From assembly GCA_009784775.1 (NCBI GenBank), contig WQXQ01000011.1, positions 1 through 34,466 on the forward strand: a stretch of DNA of 34,466 nt, written 5' to 3'. Position numbers and translations under genes: made by a program. Shown in pieces: positions 18,250 through 27,417 of the stretch. The notes beneath the pieces were generated by a model, which was not told the DNA's origin, did not search any database, and worked only from the letters and a program-made list of their open reading frames with translations. How positions within the stretch are numbered: position 1 is the first letter of the stretch; every line of letters begins with the position of its first letter. Source of the DNA: Treponema sp. (GTDB lineage: Bacteria > Spirochaetota > Spirochaetia > Treponematales > Breznakiellaceae).

Positions 18250-18840
18250 ATGTTTAGCGTAAGCCCCTGCGTGGCAGGCTGCGGACGGCCTGCAATAAGC
18301 GGTTCTCATATTTGCTTTGTGCATCAGGCAAATCAGGAACAGGAGATTAAGCGGATTGTTTCGTATGTTGCCAAAAATAAAACGATAAAAGATTTAAGCG
18401 TTACCGGTATGAATTTTGTGAATGTAGATTTCTCTGAACATGAATTTTATGGATGCAATTTTAGGGAAGCGACTTTTTTGAACTGTGTGTTTTCAGGATC
18501 CTTAATGCGAATGTGTTTTTTTGATTTTGCGGAATTCAAGGACTGTAATTTTTCCAAAACCGATCTGCAGTTTATGTCATTTGCCGGCACGCGCATTTTT
18601 GGGAGTTGTTTTGAAGGCTCGGAACTGATTCATTTAAACTTTTTGGGGTCGATTATTTCGGGAACTTCTTTCAGCAATTCCAATTTGTATAACAGCCGAT
18701 TCATCAATGCTACTCTGGAAGATATACGGTTTGTTGACTGTAATCTGAAACGGACCTATTTTGTTGATGCCCGCCAGAAAGATGTGTATTTCAAATCGTC
18801 CAATACTGCGGAAGCGATATTTGAAATGGGAGGGCTATGA
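18250..18840 (+). CDS. Pentapeptide-repeat-like protein with N-terminal CxxxC...CxxH motif
   Basis: Repeating A/S-x-F/L-x-x pattern (VNVDFSEHEFYGCNFREATFLNCVFSGSLM...FKDCNFSKTDLQFMSFAG); RBS AGGGGG. Confidence 0.8.
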   Translation: MFSVSPCVAGCGRPAISGSHICFVHQANQEQEIKRIVSYVAKNKTIKDLSVTGMNFVNVDFSEHEFYGCNFREATFLNCVFSGSLMRMCFFDFAEFKDCNFSKTDLQFMSFAGTRIFGSCFEGSELIHLNFLGSIISGTSFSNSNLYNSRFINATLEDIRFVDCNLKRTYFVDARQKDVYFKSSNTAEAIFEMGGL

Positions 18841-19442
18841 ATTTATATTTTCATTATTGCTCCCGTTTTAGCAACTGTTATGTGCTGAGTACAAAAAATT
18901 GTTCAAGCGCCATCATTATTGATCCGGGCAGCATGGACAGGCAGCTTCTTGAGTACATTGAGGAACATAATTTAAATTTGAAAGCTGTATTGATTACCCA
19001 TGATCATCGCGCGCATGTGCATGGCCTGCGGACTTTGCTGCGTATATATCAGGTGGATATTCTTGCGATTAACCGCAGTGTTCTTGATAACAAAACAATA
19101 CCGGTAAAGGATGGAGACAAAATTACCATAGGTCCCTTTACCGTTGAGGTGATTTCAATTCCCGGCCATTCAGCCGATTCTGCTGTATACCGCGTTGACC
19201 GTATGCTCTTTACCGGCGATACGCTGACAACCGGCCTGGTCGGCAGTACTGCCAGCGCTTACGGTGCCGCAACGCAAATTAACAAACTGCGGAGCCGCCT
19301 TTTGTCCCTGCCCGGCGACTATACGGTGCTTCCCGGCCATGGCCCGCCTTCTACCCTGGAAGCAGAGCGGCTTTATAACATAGGCATTACCCAATACAAC
19401 GGAATGCAAAACCGCAAACCATCTTTCAGGATTAATTTGTAG
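18837..19442 (+). CDS. Metallo-beta-lactamase-fold hydrolase-like protein with altered metal motif
   Basis: ITHDHRAHVHGL; ISIPGHSADSAVY; MLFTGDTL; TVLPGHGPPSTLEAE. 4-bp ATGA overlap with the preceding gene. Confidence 0.88.
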   Translation: MNLYFHYCSRFSNCYVLSTKNCSSAIIIDPGSMDRQLLEYIEEHNLNLKAVLITHDHRAHVHGLRTLLRIYQVDILAINRSVLDNKTIPVKDGDKITIGPFTVEVISIPGHSADSAVYRVDRMLFTGDTLTTGLVGSTASAYGAATQINKLRSRLLSLPGDYTVLPGHGPPSTLEAERLYNIGITQYNGMQNRKPSFRINL

Positions 19443-19449
19443 TATTCTT

Positions 19450-19483
19450 ATGCTAATCTGGCATAGTCATGTAAGATTAGCAT
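19450..19483. repeat. Dyad, 10-bp perfect arms with 14-bp spacer
   Basis: ATGCTAATCT-N14-AGATTAGCAT, adjacent to the promoter at 19483-19510. Confidence 0.85.
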
Positions 19484-19510
19484 TGACAATTATCGGCTAA
19501 TTGATATAAT
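19483..19510 (+). promoter_or_regulatory. Consensus sigma-70 promoter
   Basis: TTGACA (19483-19488), N16, TATAAT (19505-19510), then AAGAGGCG before ATG at 19532. Confidence 0.7.
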
Positions 19511-19531
19511 GTTTTTATTAAGAGGCGAAAA

Positions 19532-20785
19532 ATGTTAAAAAGAACAATTTCTGATACGATTTGCAAAATTTCATCCGCATGGCCGGTTTTACTTTTGACT
19601 GGTCCGCGACAGGTGGGAAAATCCAGTGTATTGCAAATGCTTCAGGAAAAGAAACGAAAATATGTTTCGCTTGACGATTTAAGTATTCGGAATTTGGCAA
19701 TAAATGATCCTCAGGCTTTTCTTGCAAAGTATTCACCGCCGGTTATTATCGATGAAATCCAATATGCCCCAAATCTCTTTGCCTATATAAAAATATGGGT
19801 TGATGAACATCGCAGTAAATACAAATTGGCAGGGGATAAATCCGCAAATCCTGCCGGAGCTTTTTGGCTTTCCGGCTCACAAAAGTTCAGTTTAATGAAA
19901 GGCATAAAAGAAACTCTTGCCGGCAGAGTGGCAATTATTGATATGCTGGGATTATCATATAAAGAAGTAATTGGTAAGCCGCAGGCATTAAAGCCATTCT
20001 ATCCAGATAAAATCTTACTTGATAAAAAAACAAAAAAACTTTCGATACTGGATGTATATAAAGATATTTGGAATGGTTCATTTCCTGAACTTATAACCAA
20101 TCCTGCTGTTGGACGTGATAAATTTTATAGCTCATATATGCAGACCTATATTGAACGTGATGTAAAGGATTATCTTGGTGCGGCAGATGAATTAAAGTTC
20201 CATAAGTTTGTCCGCGCTGTGGCTGTGCGAACAGGTAATCTGCTTAATTACGAAGATTTGGCCCGGGATTGCGACATAGATCGCCGTACGGCGCAAAAAT
20301 GGCTTGATACGCTTCAAGCGTCTGGTCTGGTTTATTTGCTGTCTCCATATTCAGTAAATATTACAAAACGTCTTGTAAAAACGCCCAAAATTTATTTTCT
20401 TGATACAGGACTTGCAAGTTATCTTGCGAATATAGATACTCCGCAAGCGCTGGAAGCTAGTTACCTGAATGGCGCTATGCTTGAAACTTACGCTCTTTGT
20501 GAATTATTAAAAGGATTTTGGCATAATGGCGAAGAAGCCCGGCATATATATTTTTACCGCGATTCCAACAAAAAAGAAATAGATTTTATTTTGGAAAAAA
20601 ACATGGCTCTATATCCAATCGATATAAAAAAAACCGCATCTCCTAACAGTTCAGATTTTGTTAATTTTGACATTGTCGCAGAGTTAAAGAGGCCTGTTGG
20701 AAAAGGCGCTATTATTTGTCTTTCTCCGGAAATCATGCCCGTTCCTCAAAAAAACGCTATTATTGTTCCGGTCTGGGAGTTATAA
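19532..20785 (+). CDS. AAA-type ATPase with DUF4143-like C-terminal domain
   Basis: Walker A LLLTGPRQVGKSSVLQ; Walker B-like VIIDEIQYAP; FWLSGSQKFSLMKGIKETLAGRVAIIDMLGLSYKEV; C-terminal KIYFLDTGLASYL...FYRDSNKKEIDFILE. Confidence 0.92.
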   Translation: MLKRTISDTICKISSAWPVLLLTGPRQVGKSSVLQMLQEKKRKYVSLDDLSIRNLAINDPQAFLAKYSPPVIIDEIQYAPNLFAYIKIWVDEHRSKYKLAGDKSANPAGAFWLSGSQKFSLMKGIKETLAGRVAIIDMLGLSYKEVIGKPQALKPFYPDKILLDKKTKKLSILDVYKDIWNGSFPELITNPAVGRDKFYSSYMQTYIERDVKDYLGAADELKFHKFVRAVAVRTGNLLNYEDLARDCDIDRRTAQKWLDTLQASGLVYLLSPYSVNITKRLVKTPKIYFLDTGLASYLANIDTPQALEASYLNGAMLETYALCELLKGFWHNGEEARHIYFYRDSNKKEIDFILEKNMALYPIDIKKTASPNSSDFVNFDIVAELKRPVGKGAIICLSPEIMPVPQKNAIIVPVWEL

Positions 20786-20883
20786 TAAAAGCAATAGGCA
20801 GTTTTCTTTTGGTCATGGGTTAAGTATACATGAGTAAGTAGGGATGGGCAAGTTACGGTTACGTCTGCCGGGGTTTTATGCCT

Positions 20884-23181
20884 CTACTCTTTTAGCTTTT
20901 TGGTCCAGCGCCTGAGTTGTTGGGCAGCCCAATGGACAATGAGCAGGTACAAGTGGGTGTGGGAAGTCGTTTCTGTATGTAACAGGGTTTCGGAAAAAAC
21001 TGTTTGAGCAGTTTCCGCGGGAAGTTCCTGTATCCAGCGGGAAAGGGGCGCGCCGTCTTTGTCATGCACCAGAGACGATACTGCGGCCTGTATGGTTTCC
21101 GCCTGTTTTTTAAGATGGGCCAATTGATCTTTTGCTCTGGTTTTTTTGCTGCCAATGGATGTATTGCAATATTCAAAAGCCGATTCCGCCTGATCCATTG
21201 CCAGCGCCGGGGCAAGAGAGGGATCGGCAGTAAAGCGAACCAATACGGGATAAAAAAGCGATTGGGTGCCGATAATTGCCGACATGGCAAGCACCACTTC
21301 ATCGCGCAAATACGGCTGTGGATCGGCGGTACCGTCGGCACCGGCCCCGGAATGGCGGCGGAGTATTTCCAGCAAGGTATGCAGCGAATCGGGCGCGCCG
21401 TAAATCCCCAGGGCTTCCGATCCCATGATCTTTAGCCGGGGATTTTGGGTGTCAAGGATTATCTGTTCAATTTGGGGCCGGAATTCCTTGTCCTGCAATT
21501 TTGCCAGAGCGATCATCGATTCTCCGGCAAGCATATAATCGGTTGAAGCTATTAGTTCCCTTAGCAGGGGAATAGCGGCAGTGCAGCCATGCTTTCCCAA
21601 AATGCGGGCGGAGATATAGGCAGTGGTAAAAGGATTATTGATAATGTCATTGGTTAACGCTGTTTCGGCATCTGTGCTCAGGGCATCCAGCCGTTCAAGC
21701 GCCCTGATCGATTCCTGCCGGGTAACCAGCCGGGGGGAACGGGCTCTGGCCAAAATGCCGTCTATTGCCAGCTGCGAAGGAGCGTTTTTCAGTTCTCCCA
21801 GAAGCTGTTCCTCTTTGTGGTAATCCTGGGCTTTGTTCAAACGGTCAAGCAGTGATATGGCCTGCAAGTCGCGGTAGGAAAACATGACCTTTACTGCCTC
21901 GGTAAAAGAAAGCGCGCCCAACGGGGTTAGTTTTCGCTGCAGATGAATGGCGATAGCGACTACCGCAATGAGAATCGCATATAGTATCTTAAATGAAACA
22001 AACGGCGAAAGTCCAAAAAAGGCAAGCATATCCAATAACAATCCGGCAAGCAGGGAGCCGCTTGCGCCGGCAATGCCAAATACCAAAAAATACAATATGC
22101 CCATGTCCAGCATTTTTTCGGAGGGGATTAAACCCATAAAATAGGTTTGGGCGATTCCCTCTGAACCCAAAAAACCCAGATTCAGCATGAAGAACAAAAA
22201 CGAAAAGAACAGTGTTACTGCGGTTAAATTCCCAATGGCAGAAGACGGGAAAAACACAATGGGGATCATGGTAATCAGACCAAGCATGACACACAGTATG
22301 AACAGCGGTTTTGCGCCGATTCGGTCAACAAGAAATTTTATCAACATTCCTATCAATAGATTTCCCAGACCTCCAAAGACGCCGTACAGCAAGATCATAC
22401 CGTCATCCTGGAAAAATACTTCGCGCGCATATACCACCAGAAATGTCCGTGATACGCCGGATGTCAGCGCTACAATCAGCAGAATCCCCAGAAAGCGTTT
22501 AATTGACGGTTCCGATAAGGCCTCGCGAAACATGGCGGGAAGGCTGACTTTTTCGGATTTCCCGGAAATGGGCGGTTCCGGCACCTTTCGTATCAGTACG
22601 CCGCTGGTAATGCCGCAGATAATGCCTGCCGTCATAATAATGGAGTACAGGAACAAGGGCGGTTCTTTTCCCAGAATAAGGGCAATGGCAAAACCGGAAA
22701 ACATTCCCGTCGCGCTGTTGACGATCTGCACCTGAGTCAAAAAACTGCCGCGGTCTGGTCCGGCGGAAAGATTGCTCAAAATGGGGTTATTTCCTACTAT
22801 TCCAATGCCGCGCATTACATGGAAAATGGCTACCCCCAGCATGGTAAGCCCCAGCGCCGTGTCATGGTGTCCCAAATACGCCGCCACCGGGGCAAAAACA
22901 ACCGGAAGCATCCCCAGCGCCCGCATGGTATAGGCAATACTGAAAATATTGACCACTTTGAACCATCGCGCCAGGAGCTTTCCCAAAGGCATAAAAAAGA
23001 ACGATACATACAATAGGGCGCTGAGCGTGCCAATATAGGTGGAAGAAGCCCCCAGCCGCAAGGCAAGCAGGGTAATAATGCTCCCTACCAGCAGGTTCCA
23101 CGAAAGGGAATTAAAGACATTAAAAATATTGAACACTTCACGAGCCTTACCCAGCCGGTAAGGCGAAAGCGGGGAAATCAT
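20884..23181 (-). CDS. Major facilitator superfamily transporter fused to C-terminal HEAT-like repeats
   Basis: About 400 aa with multiple hydrophobic segments (MFS-like), then soluble helical repeats (LVTRQESIRALERLDAL..., TAAIPLLRELIASTDYMLAGESMIALAKL, LKIMGSEALGIYGAPDSLHTLLEIL). Confidence 0.82.
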   Translation of the reverse strand: MISPLSPYRLGKAREVFNIFNVFNSLSWNLLVGSIITLLALRLGASSTYIGTLSALLYVSFFFMPLGKLLARWFKVVNIFSIAYTMRALGMLPVVFAPVAAYLGHHDTALGLTMLGVAIFHVMRGIGIVGNNPILSNLSAGPDRGSFLTQVQIVNSATGMFSGFAIALILGKEPPLFLYSIIMTAGIICGITSGVLIRKVPEPPISGKSEKVSLPAMFREALSEPSIKRFLGILLIVALTSGVSRTFLVVYAREVFFQDDGMILLYGVFGGLGNLLIGMLIKFLVDRIGAKPLFILCVMLGLITMIPIVFFPSSAIGNLTAVTLFFSFLFFMLNLGFLGSEGIAQTYFMGLIPSEKMLDMGILYFLVFGIAGASGSLLAGLLLDMLAFFGLSPFVSFKILYAILIAVVAIAIHLQRKLTPLGALSFTEAVKVMFSYRDLQAISLLDRLNKAQDYHKEEQLLGELKNAPSQLAIDGILARARSPRLVTRQESIRALERLDALSTDAETALTNDIINNPFTTAYISARILGKHGCTAAIPLLRELIASTDYMLAGESMIALAKLQDKEFRPQIEQIILDTQNPRLKIMGSEALGIYGAPDSLHTLLEILRRHSGAGADGTADPQPYLRDEVVLAMSAIIGTQSLFYPVLVRFTADPSLAPALAMDQAESAFEYCNTSIGSKKTRAKDQLAHLKKQAETIQAAVSSLVHDKDGAPLSRWIQELPAETAQTVFSETLLHTETTSHTHLYLLIVHWAAQQLRRWTKKLKE

Positions 23182-23287
23182 GATTCTGCCTTAAATCATA
23201 ATGATTTTGAAATTTTCTGTCAATGTTCTATTTGCCATTTACGCTATGTTGCCTTTTTACTGGTCTGGCCATATAATAACAGGTAGA

Positions 23288-26200
23288 ATGAAACGATCCA
23301 TAGGTATAAAAGCGAAAACAACTATCTATGCGATAATTCCGATTGTCGTCTGTTTTTCCATAATATGCTCTGTTCTTTTTGTGTCATTGTTCCGGGCCCA
23401 TTGGAATAGGGCAGGGGTTGAATTGCAGCTTTTTGGCTTAAAATATGAAAATGCCTTTGAGCGTAAGATCAATCACGCCCTGAGTTATTTGACCATTGTT
23501 GCGGCCATTCTGGAATTACAGTACAGAAATGGCATACACGACAGGGAATTGCTGCAACGGATACTATGGAACGCCTTCGATTCATACGATAATATCCATG
23601 CATCCAGTATCTATTTTGAGCCGAATATATATGACGGTAAAGATGCTGCATACATTGGCACAAAATATGGAACCGCGCTTTCAGGAAGAATTTGTTTTCA
23701 TTATTACCGTGTTGACGGACAAACAAGGTATTTGCCGGAGGCTTTGGGAAATGAGATCGAATTTTCCCTGCCAGGTTATCTTGACGCCAAAACGTTCAAT
23801 GCCCCTATTTACACAGAACCGGCGGTGTACAATATAGACGGGGCAGATATCCTGATGTTTGTCATCTCATATCCGATACGCGGCCCGGACAATGAATTTA
23901 TAGGCGCAGTCTCTGTTGATATTTATCTGGAAGATATTTACGCGCAGCTCATAGCCGAGACCATATACGAAACAGGATATATTCTTATCGGTAATGATAA
24001 GGGTCAGATAATCTGCAGCCCCCGGTTTGAGGATATCGGCAAAACGCGGGAAGAAGCGGGGCTATTGTACGCTTTGCCGTCAGATGTTGAAGCAGGAGTG
24101 TTTTTCAGCTTGTCGTCCATTTTGAACAGAAAAAATACGCTGGTAACGATTAAGGCGTTATATTTTCCCCAGCTTGACAGCCGTTTTTATATTTCTGTTT
24201 CGGTGCCTTATGGAGAGATCGGCGCGAAGGGAATTATGCTATTGGTTTTTGTTATGACGCTTGGCATGATTGTGGTGTCTCTGATAGCGTTTATTCTGTA
24301 CACAAACATGAAGGAACCCAATAAAACGCTTCGCGCGATGCAGAATATATTAAATGGCATTGACGGATTTGTGTATGTCTCTGTTCCCGAAACCGGTGAA
24401 CTGCTTTTTATGAACGAAAAAATGAAGAAGGCGTTCAACATTGCAGGTGATGTCAGCGGGCAGTATTGCTATAAGGTGCTGCAGGGCGGATGTGATACTA
24501 TTTGCGCATTCTGCCCATGTCACCAGCTTGATAAGGATCCGGATGCGGTTATTGTATGGGAAGAATATAATACCATAACAAAACGCTACTACTATAACAC
24601 GGACTGCTATATTGGCTGGATCACTGGATCCAAGGTACATCTTCAGCATTCGGTGGATATTACGGATATCAAAGTGCTTACGGAAGCTAAAATCAAGGCG
24701 GAACACGAATCGCAGCAGCTTATGCATGAGAAAAAGCTGGCGGAAAAAACATCGCGCATGAAATCTGTTTTTCTTGCCAGCGTGAGTCATGAAATAAGAA
24801 CCCCCATGCACGGGATTATTGGATTTTCCGAACTTGCCCTTGACGATACAATACCCCTGAAAACCAGAGACTATTTATCAAAAATAAAAACGAGCGCCGA
24901 AAGCCTTCTGATGATTATCAATGATATTCTTGATATGTCAAAAATAGAAGCCGGAAAAATAGAACTGGAAAAAATTCCGTTTGATATCAGCGATGTTTTC
25001 AAACTTTGCCGTGTGATTGCCTCTCCAAAAGCCCGGGAAAAAGGCCTGACGCTGTTTTGTTATGCCGAACCGTCGATTGGCAGGCTGTTGCTTGGCGACC
25101 CGACAAGGCTGCGCCAGATATTGCTTAACCTATTGTCCAATGCGATTAAGTTTACCAATAGCGGCATGGTAAAACTGCTGTCTGCCATTACCGAAAGGAC
25201 TGATAACAGCATTACCGTACACTTTGAAGTTAAGGATAGCGGTATTGGCATGACTCCCGAACAGCTTAGCAGAATATTCCAGCCATTTATGCAGGCAGAT
25301 GACAGCACCATGCGCAAATATGGCGGAACCGGGCTTGGTCTTACCATTACCAAAAATTTTGTCGAACTTATGGGCGGCACACTGGAGGTTGAAAGCAGCG
25401 CCGGCCTGGGCAGCAGATTCAGCTTTGATTTAACGTTTGAAACAATCGATGCGGTTACCCGTTATTCTCAGGATATTTCAATAAACAGCGGAGAAAAACC
25501 CATTTTTGCGGGCGAGATTTTGGTTTGTGAAGATAATGCGCTCAATCAGATGGTTATACGCGATCATCTTGCCAAGGTAGGCTTGCAATCGGTCATTGCG
25601 GGAAACGGCAGAATTGGCGTCGATTTGGTAAAAAGCCGCATTGAAAAAGGCGAAAAACCGTTTGATCTGATATTCATGGACATTCATATGCCGGAGATGG
25701 ACGGTCTGGAAGCGGCCAGACGGCTTATAGAGATAGGAGGCATTGACACGCCGATTGTCGCATTGACCGCAAATGTTATGGCTAATGACCGAGAAACCTA
25801 TTTTGAATCGGGAATGGACGATTGTTTGTCAAAGCCTTTTGTCGCGCATGAATTATGGACTTGCCTGCTTAAATATTTTAAACCGGTCAAAATGCTGTCC
25901 GTAAAAAGGGATTTCGATATTGCGGAAGAAGAAGATCAGCGCATAGAAATGATAGCAGCTTTTGTGAAGAGTAATCAAACCACCATTAAAGATATAAACG
26001 ACGCTATCAAAGCGGGAAATATAAAACTTGCGCATCGATTGGCGCATACATTAAAAGGCGTTGCGGGTATAGTCGGCAAGACTATGCTTATAGAGGCCGC
26101 CTGGACTGTAGAACAATATCTTTCTGCCGGTAAAACAGAATTTTTAAGTGACCAAATGAGCGCGCTTGAGAGCGCATTAAACGCCGCATTGGCCGATCTT

Positions 26201-26518
26201 ACGCCTCTTGTGGAGAACTATACAAGCAAAGTTGCCGCCCAAAGAACAGCAGCTGTCCTTTGGACAGCCGAGGAGCAGGAAACTGCGCCGGAATCCGCAA
26301 GTGAATCTTTTCACCGGGAAGATGCGCTGAAATTACTTGAAAGTCTGGATTTACTGTTAAAAGCCGACAGCTTTGACAGTTTGAATTTTGTGAAATATTT
26401 AAATGCGATTCCGGGAATGGAACAACTTGCGGATCAAGTGGATAATCTAAAATTCAGGCAGGCGCGTGAGACGCTTACCGCTATCAGACAAAATATTCTT
26501 GACGGAGAACAGGCATGA
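23288..26518 (+). CDS. Hybrid histidine kinase: Cache-like sensor, Cys-rich PAS-like domain, HisKA, HATPase, receiver, HPt
   Basis: HisKA KSVFLASVSHEIRTPMHGIIGF; HATPase NLLSNAIKFT, DSGIGM, YGGTGLGLTITK; REC LVCEDNALNQMV...FMDIHMPEMDG; HPt LAHRLAHTLKGVAGIVG. ORF listed from 23201; start uncertain. Confidence 0.93.
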   Translation: MKRSIGIKAKTTIYAIIPIVVCFSIICSVLFVSLFRAHWNRAGVELQLFGLKYENAFERKINHALSYLTIVAAILELQYRNGIHDRELLQRILWNAFDSYDNIHASSIYFEPNIYDGKDAAYIGTKYGTALSGRICFHYYRVDGQTRYLPEALGNEIEFSLPGYLDAKTFNAPIYTEPAVYNIDGADILMFVISYPIRGPDNEFIGAVSVDIYLEDIYAQLIAETIYETGYILIGNDKGQIICSPRFEDIGKTREEAGLLYALPSDVEAGVFFSLSSILNRKNTLVTIKALYFPQLDSRFYISVSVPYGEIGAKGIMLLVFVMTLGMIVVSLIAFILYTNMKEPNKTLRAMQNILNGIDGFVYVSVPETGELLFMNEKMKKAFNIAGDVSGQYCYKVLQGGCDTICAFCPCHQLDKDPDAVIVWEEYNTITKRYYYNTDCYIGWITGSKVHLQHSVDITDIKVLTEAKIKAEHESQQLMHEKKLAEKTSRMKSVFLASVSHEIRTPMHGIIGFSELALDDTIPLKTRDYLSKIKTSAESLLMIINDILDMSKIEAGKIELEKIPFDISDVFKLCRVIASPKAREKGLTLFCYAEPSIGRLLLGDPTRLRQILLNLLSNAIKFTNSGMVKLLSAITERTDNSITVHFEVKDSGIGMTPEQLSRIFQPFMQADDSTMRKYGGTGLGLTITKNFVELMGGTLEVESSAGLGSRFSFDLTFETIDAVTRYSQDISINSGEKPIFAGEILVCEDNALNQMVIRDHLAKVGLQSVIAGNGRIGVDLVKSRIEKGEKPFDLIFMDIHMPEMDGLEAARRLIEIGGIDTPIVALTANVMANDRETYFESGMDDCLSKPFVAHELWTCLLKYFKPVKMLSVKRDFDIAEEEDQRIEMIAAFVKSNQTTIKDINDAIKAGNIKLAHRLAHTLKGVAGIVGKTMLIEAAWTVEQYLSAGKTEFLSDQMSALESALNAALADLTPLVENYTSKVAAQRTAAVLWTAEEQETAPESASESFHREDALKLLESLDLLLKADSFDSLNFVKYLNAIPGMEQLADQVDNLKFRQARETLTAIRQNILDGEQA

Positions 26519-27417
26519 GCAATAGTAAAAAAATACTTATTGTTGACGATGAAAAAATGAACATAATGGCTTTGGTGCATTTTTTAAGATCGCAGTATGA
26601 GATCATCATCGCGGTGGATGGCATTTCGGCGCTTGAAGCGGCGGAAAAGCATGCGCCGGATATTATTTTACTGGATGTAATTATGCCGGACATGAGCGGA
26701 TTTGATGTGCTTGTCAAGCTGAAAGATTCCAGTGTCACCATGAACATTCCGGTTATTTTTATAACCGGATTGAACGATGTCGAAAGTGAAGAAAAAGGTC
26801 TGGTACTTGGCGCGGTGGATTACATTGCCAAGCCGTTTCATAAATCCATTGTTAAAGCAAGAATTCAGACACACCTTAAAATGTCCGATTATATCCGCAC
26901 TATTGAAAAGTTTGGTCTGATGGATGTGCTGACGGGATTGTCGAACCGGCGCAGCTTTGACACCCGAATGAGTACTGAGTGGGGGCGCGCTTTCAGGGAA
27001 AAAAAACCGCTTGGTTTGATAATACTGGATATTGACAACTTCAAAATATATAATGACACATACGGACATCCGCAGGGTGATACTTTATTACAGGCAATTG
27101 CAGCAGTCTTGAATGAAACAGTGAACCGGTCATCAGATTTTGTCGCAAGGTGGGGGGGCGAGGAATTTATTGTATTACTGCCCGATACCGACAGAAACGG
27201 CATATTAAATATTGCCGAACAAATACGCGTCAATATAAAAAATAGAATCGTGCCATGCACCGATGAAACAAATACTTCTGCAACCGTTAGTCTTGGCGCC
27301 AAATCAATCATTCCCGACGATGATAATTCCATTGCCCGTTTTATCGCGGATGCTGATGCATTGCTTTATACCGCAAAGAAAAACGGCAAAGATCAGGTAT
27401 GCATCGATAATGCCTGA
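26515..27417 (+). CDS. Response regulator with GGDEF domain (diguanylate cyclase)
   Basis: REC ILIVDDEKMN...LLDVIMPDMSG...VDYIAKPF; GGDEF domain DVLTGLSNRRSFD...LDIDNFKIYNDTYGHPQGD...RSSDFVARWGGEEF. Confidence 0.95.
   Translation: MSNSKKILIVDDEKMNIMALVHFLRSQYEIIIAVDGISALEAAEKHAPDIILLDVIMPDMSGFDVLVKLKDSSVTMNIPVIFITGLNDVESEEKGLVLGAVDYIAKPFHKSIVKARIQTHLKMSDYIRTIEKFGLMDVLTGLSNRRSFDTRMSTEWGRAFREKKPLGLIILDIDNFKIYNDTYGHPQGDTLLQAIAAVLNETVNRSSDFVARWGGEEFIVLLPDTDRNGILNIAEQIRVNIKNRIVPCTDETNTSATVSLGAKSIIPDDDNSIARFIADADALLYTAKKNGKDQVCIDNA

Noticed and set aside
22187-22735. 182-aa plus-strand ORF
   Set aside because: Antisense to the MFS gene; Arg/Pro/Met-biased composition.
27263-27409. N-terminal extension of the radical SAM ORF
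   Set aside because: Overlaps the GGDEF CDS in another frame; the family-like N-terminus begins at MPDHLLYHHCRLC.
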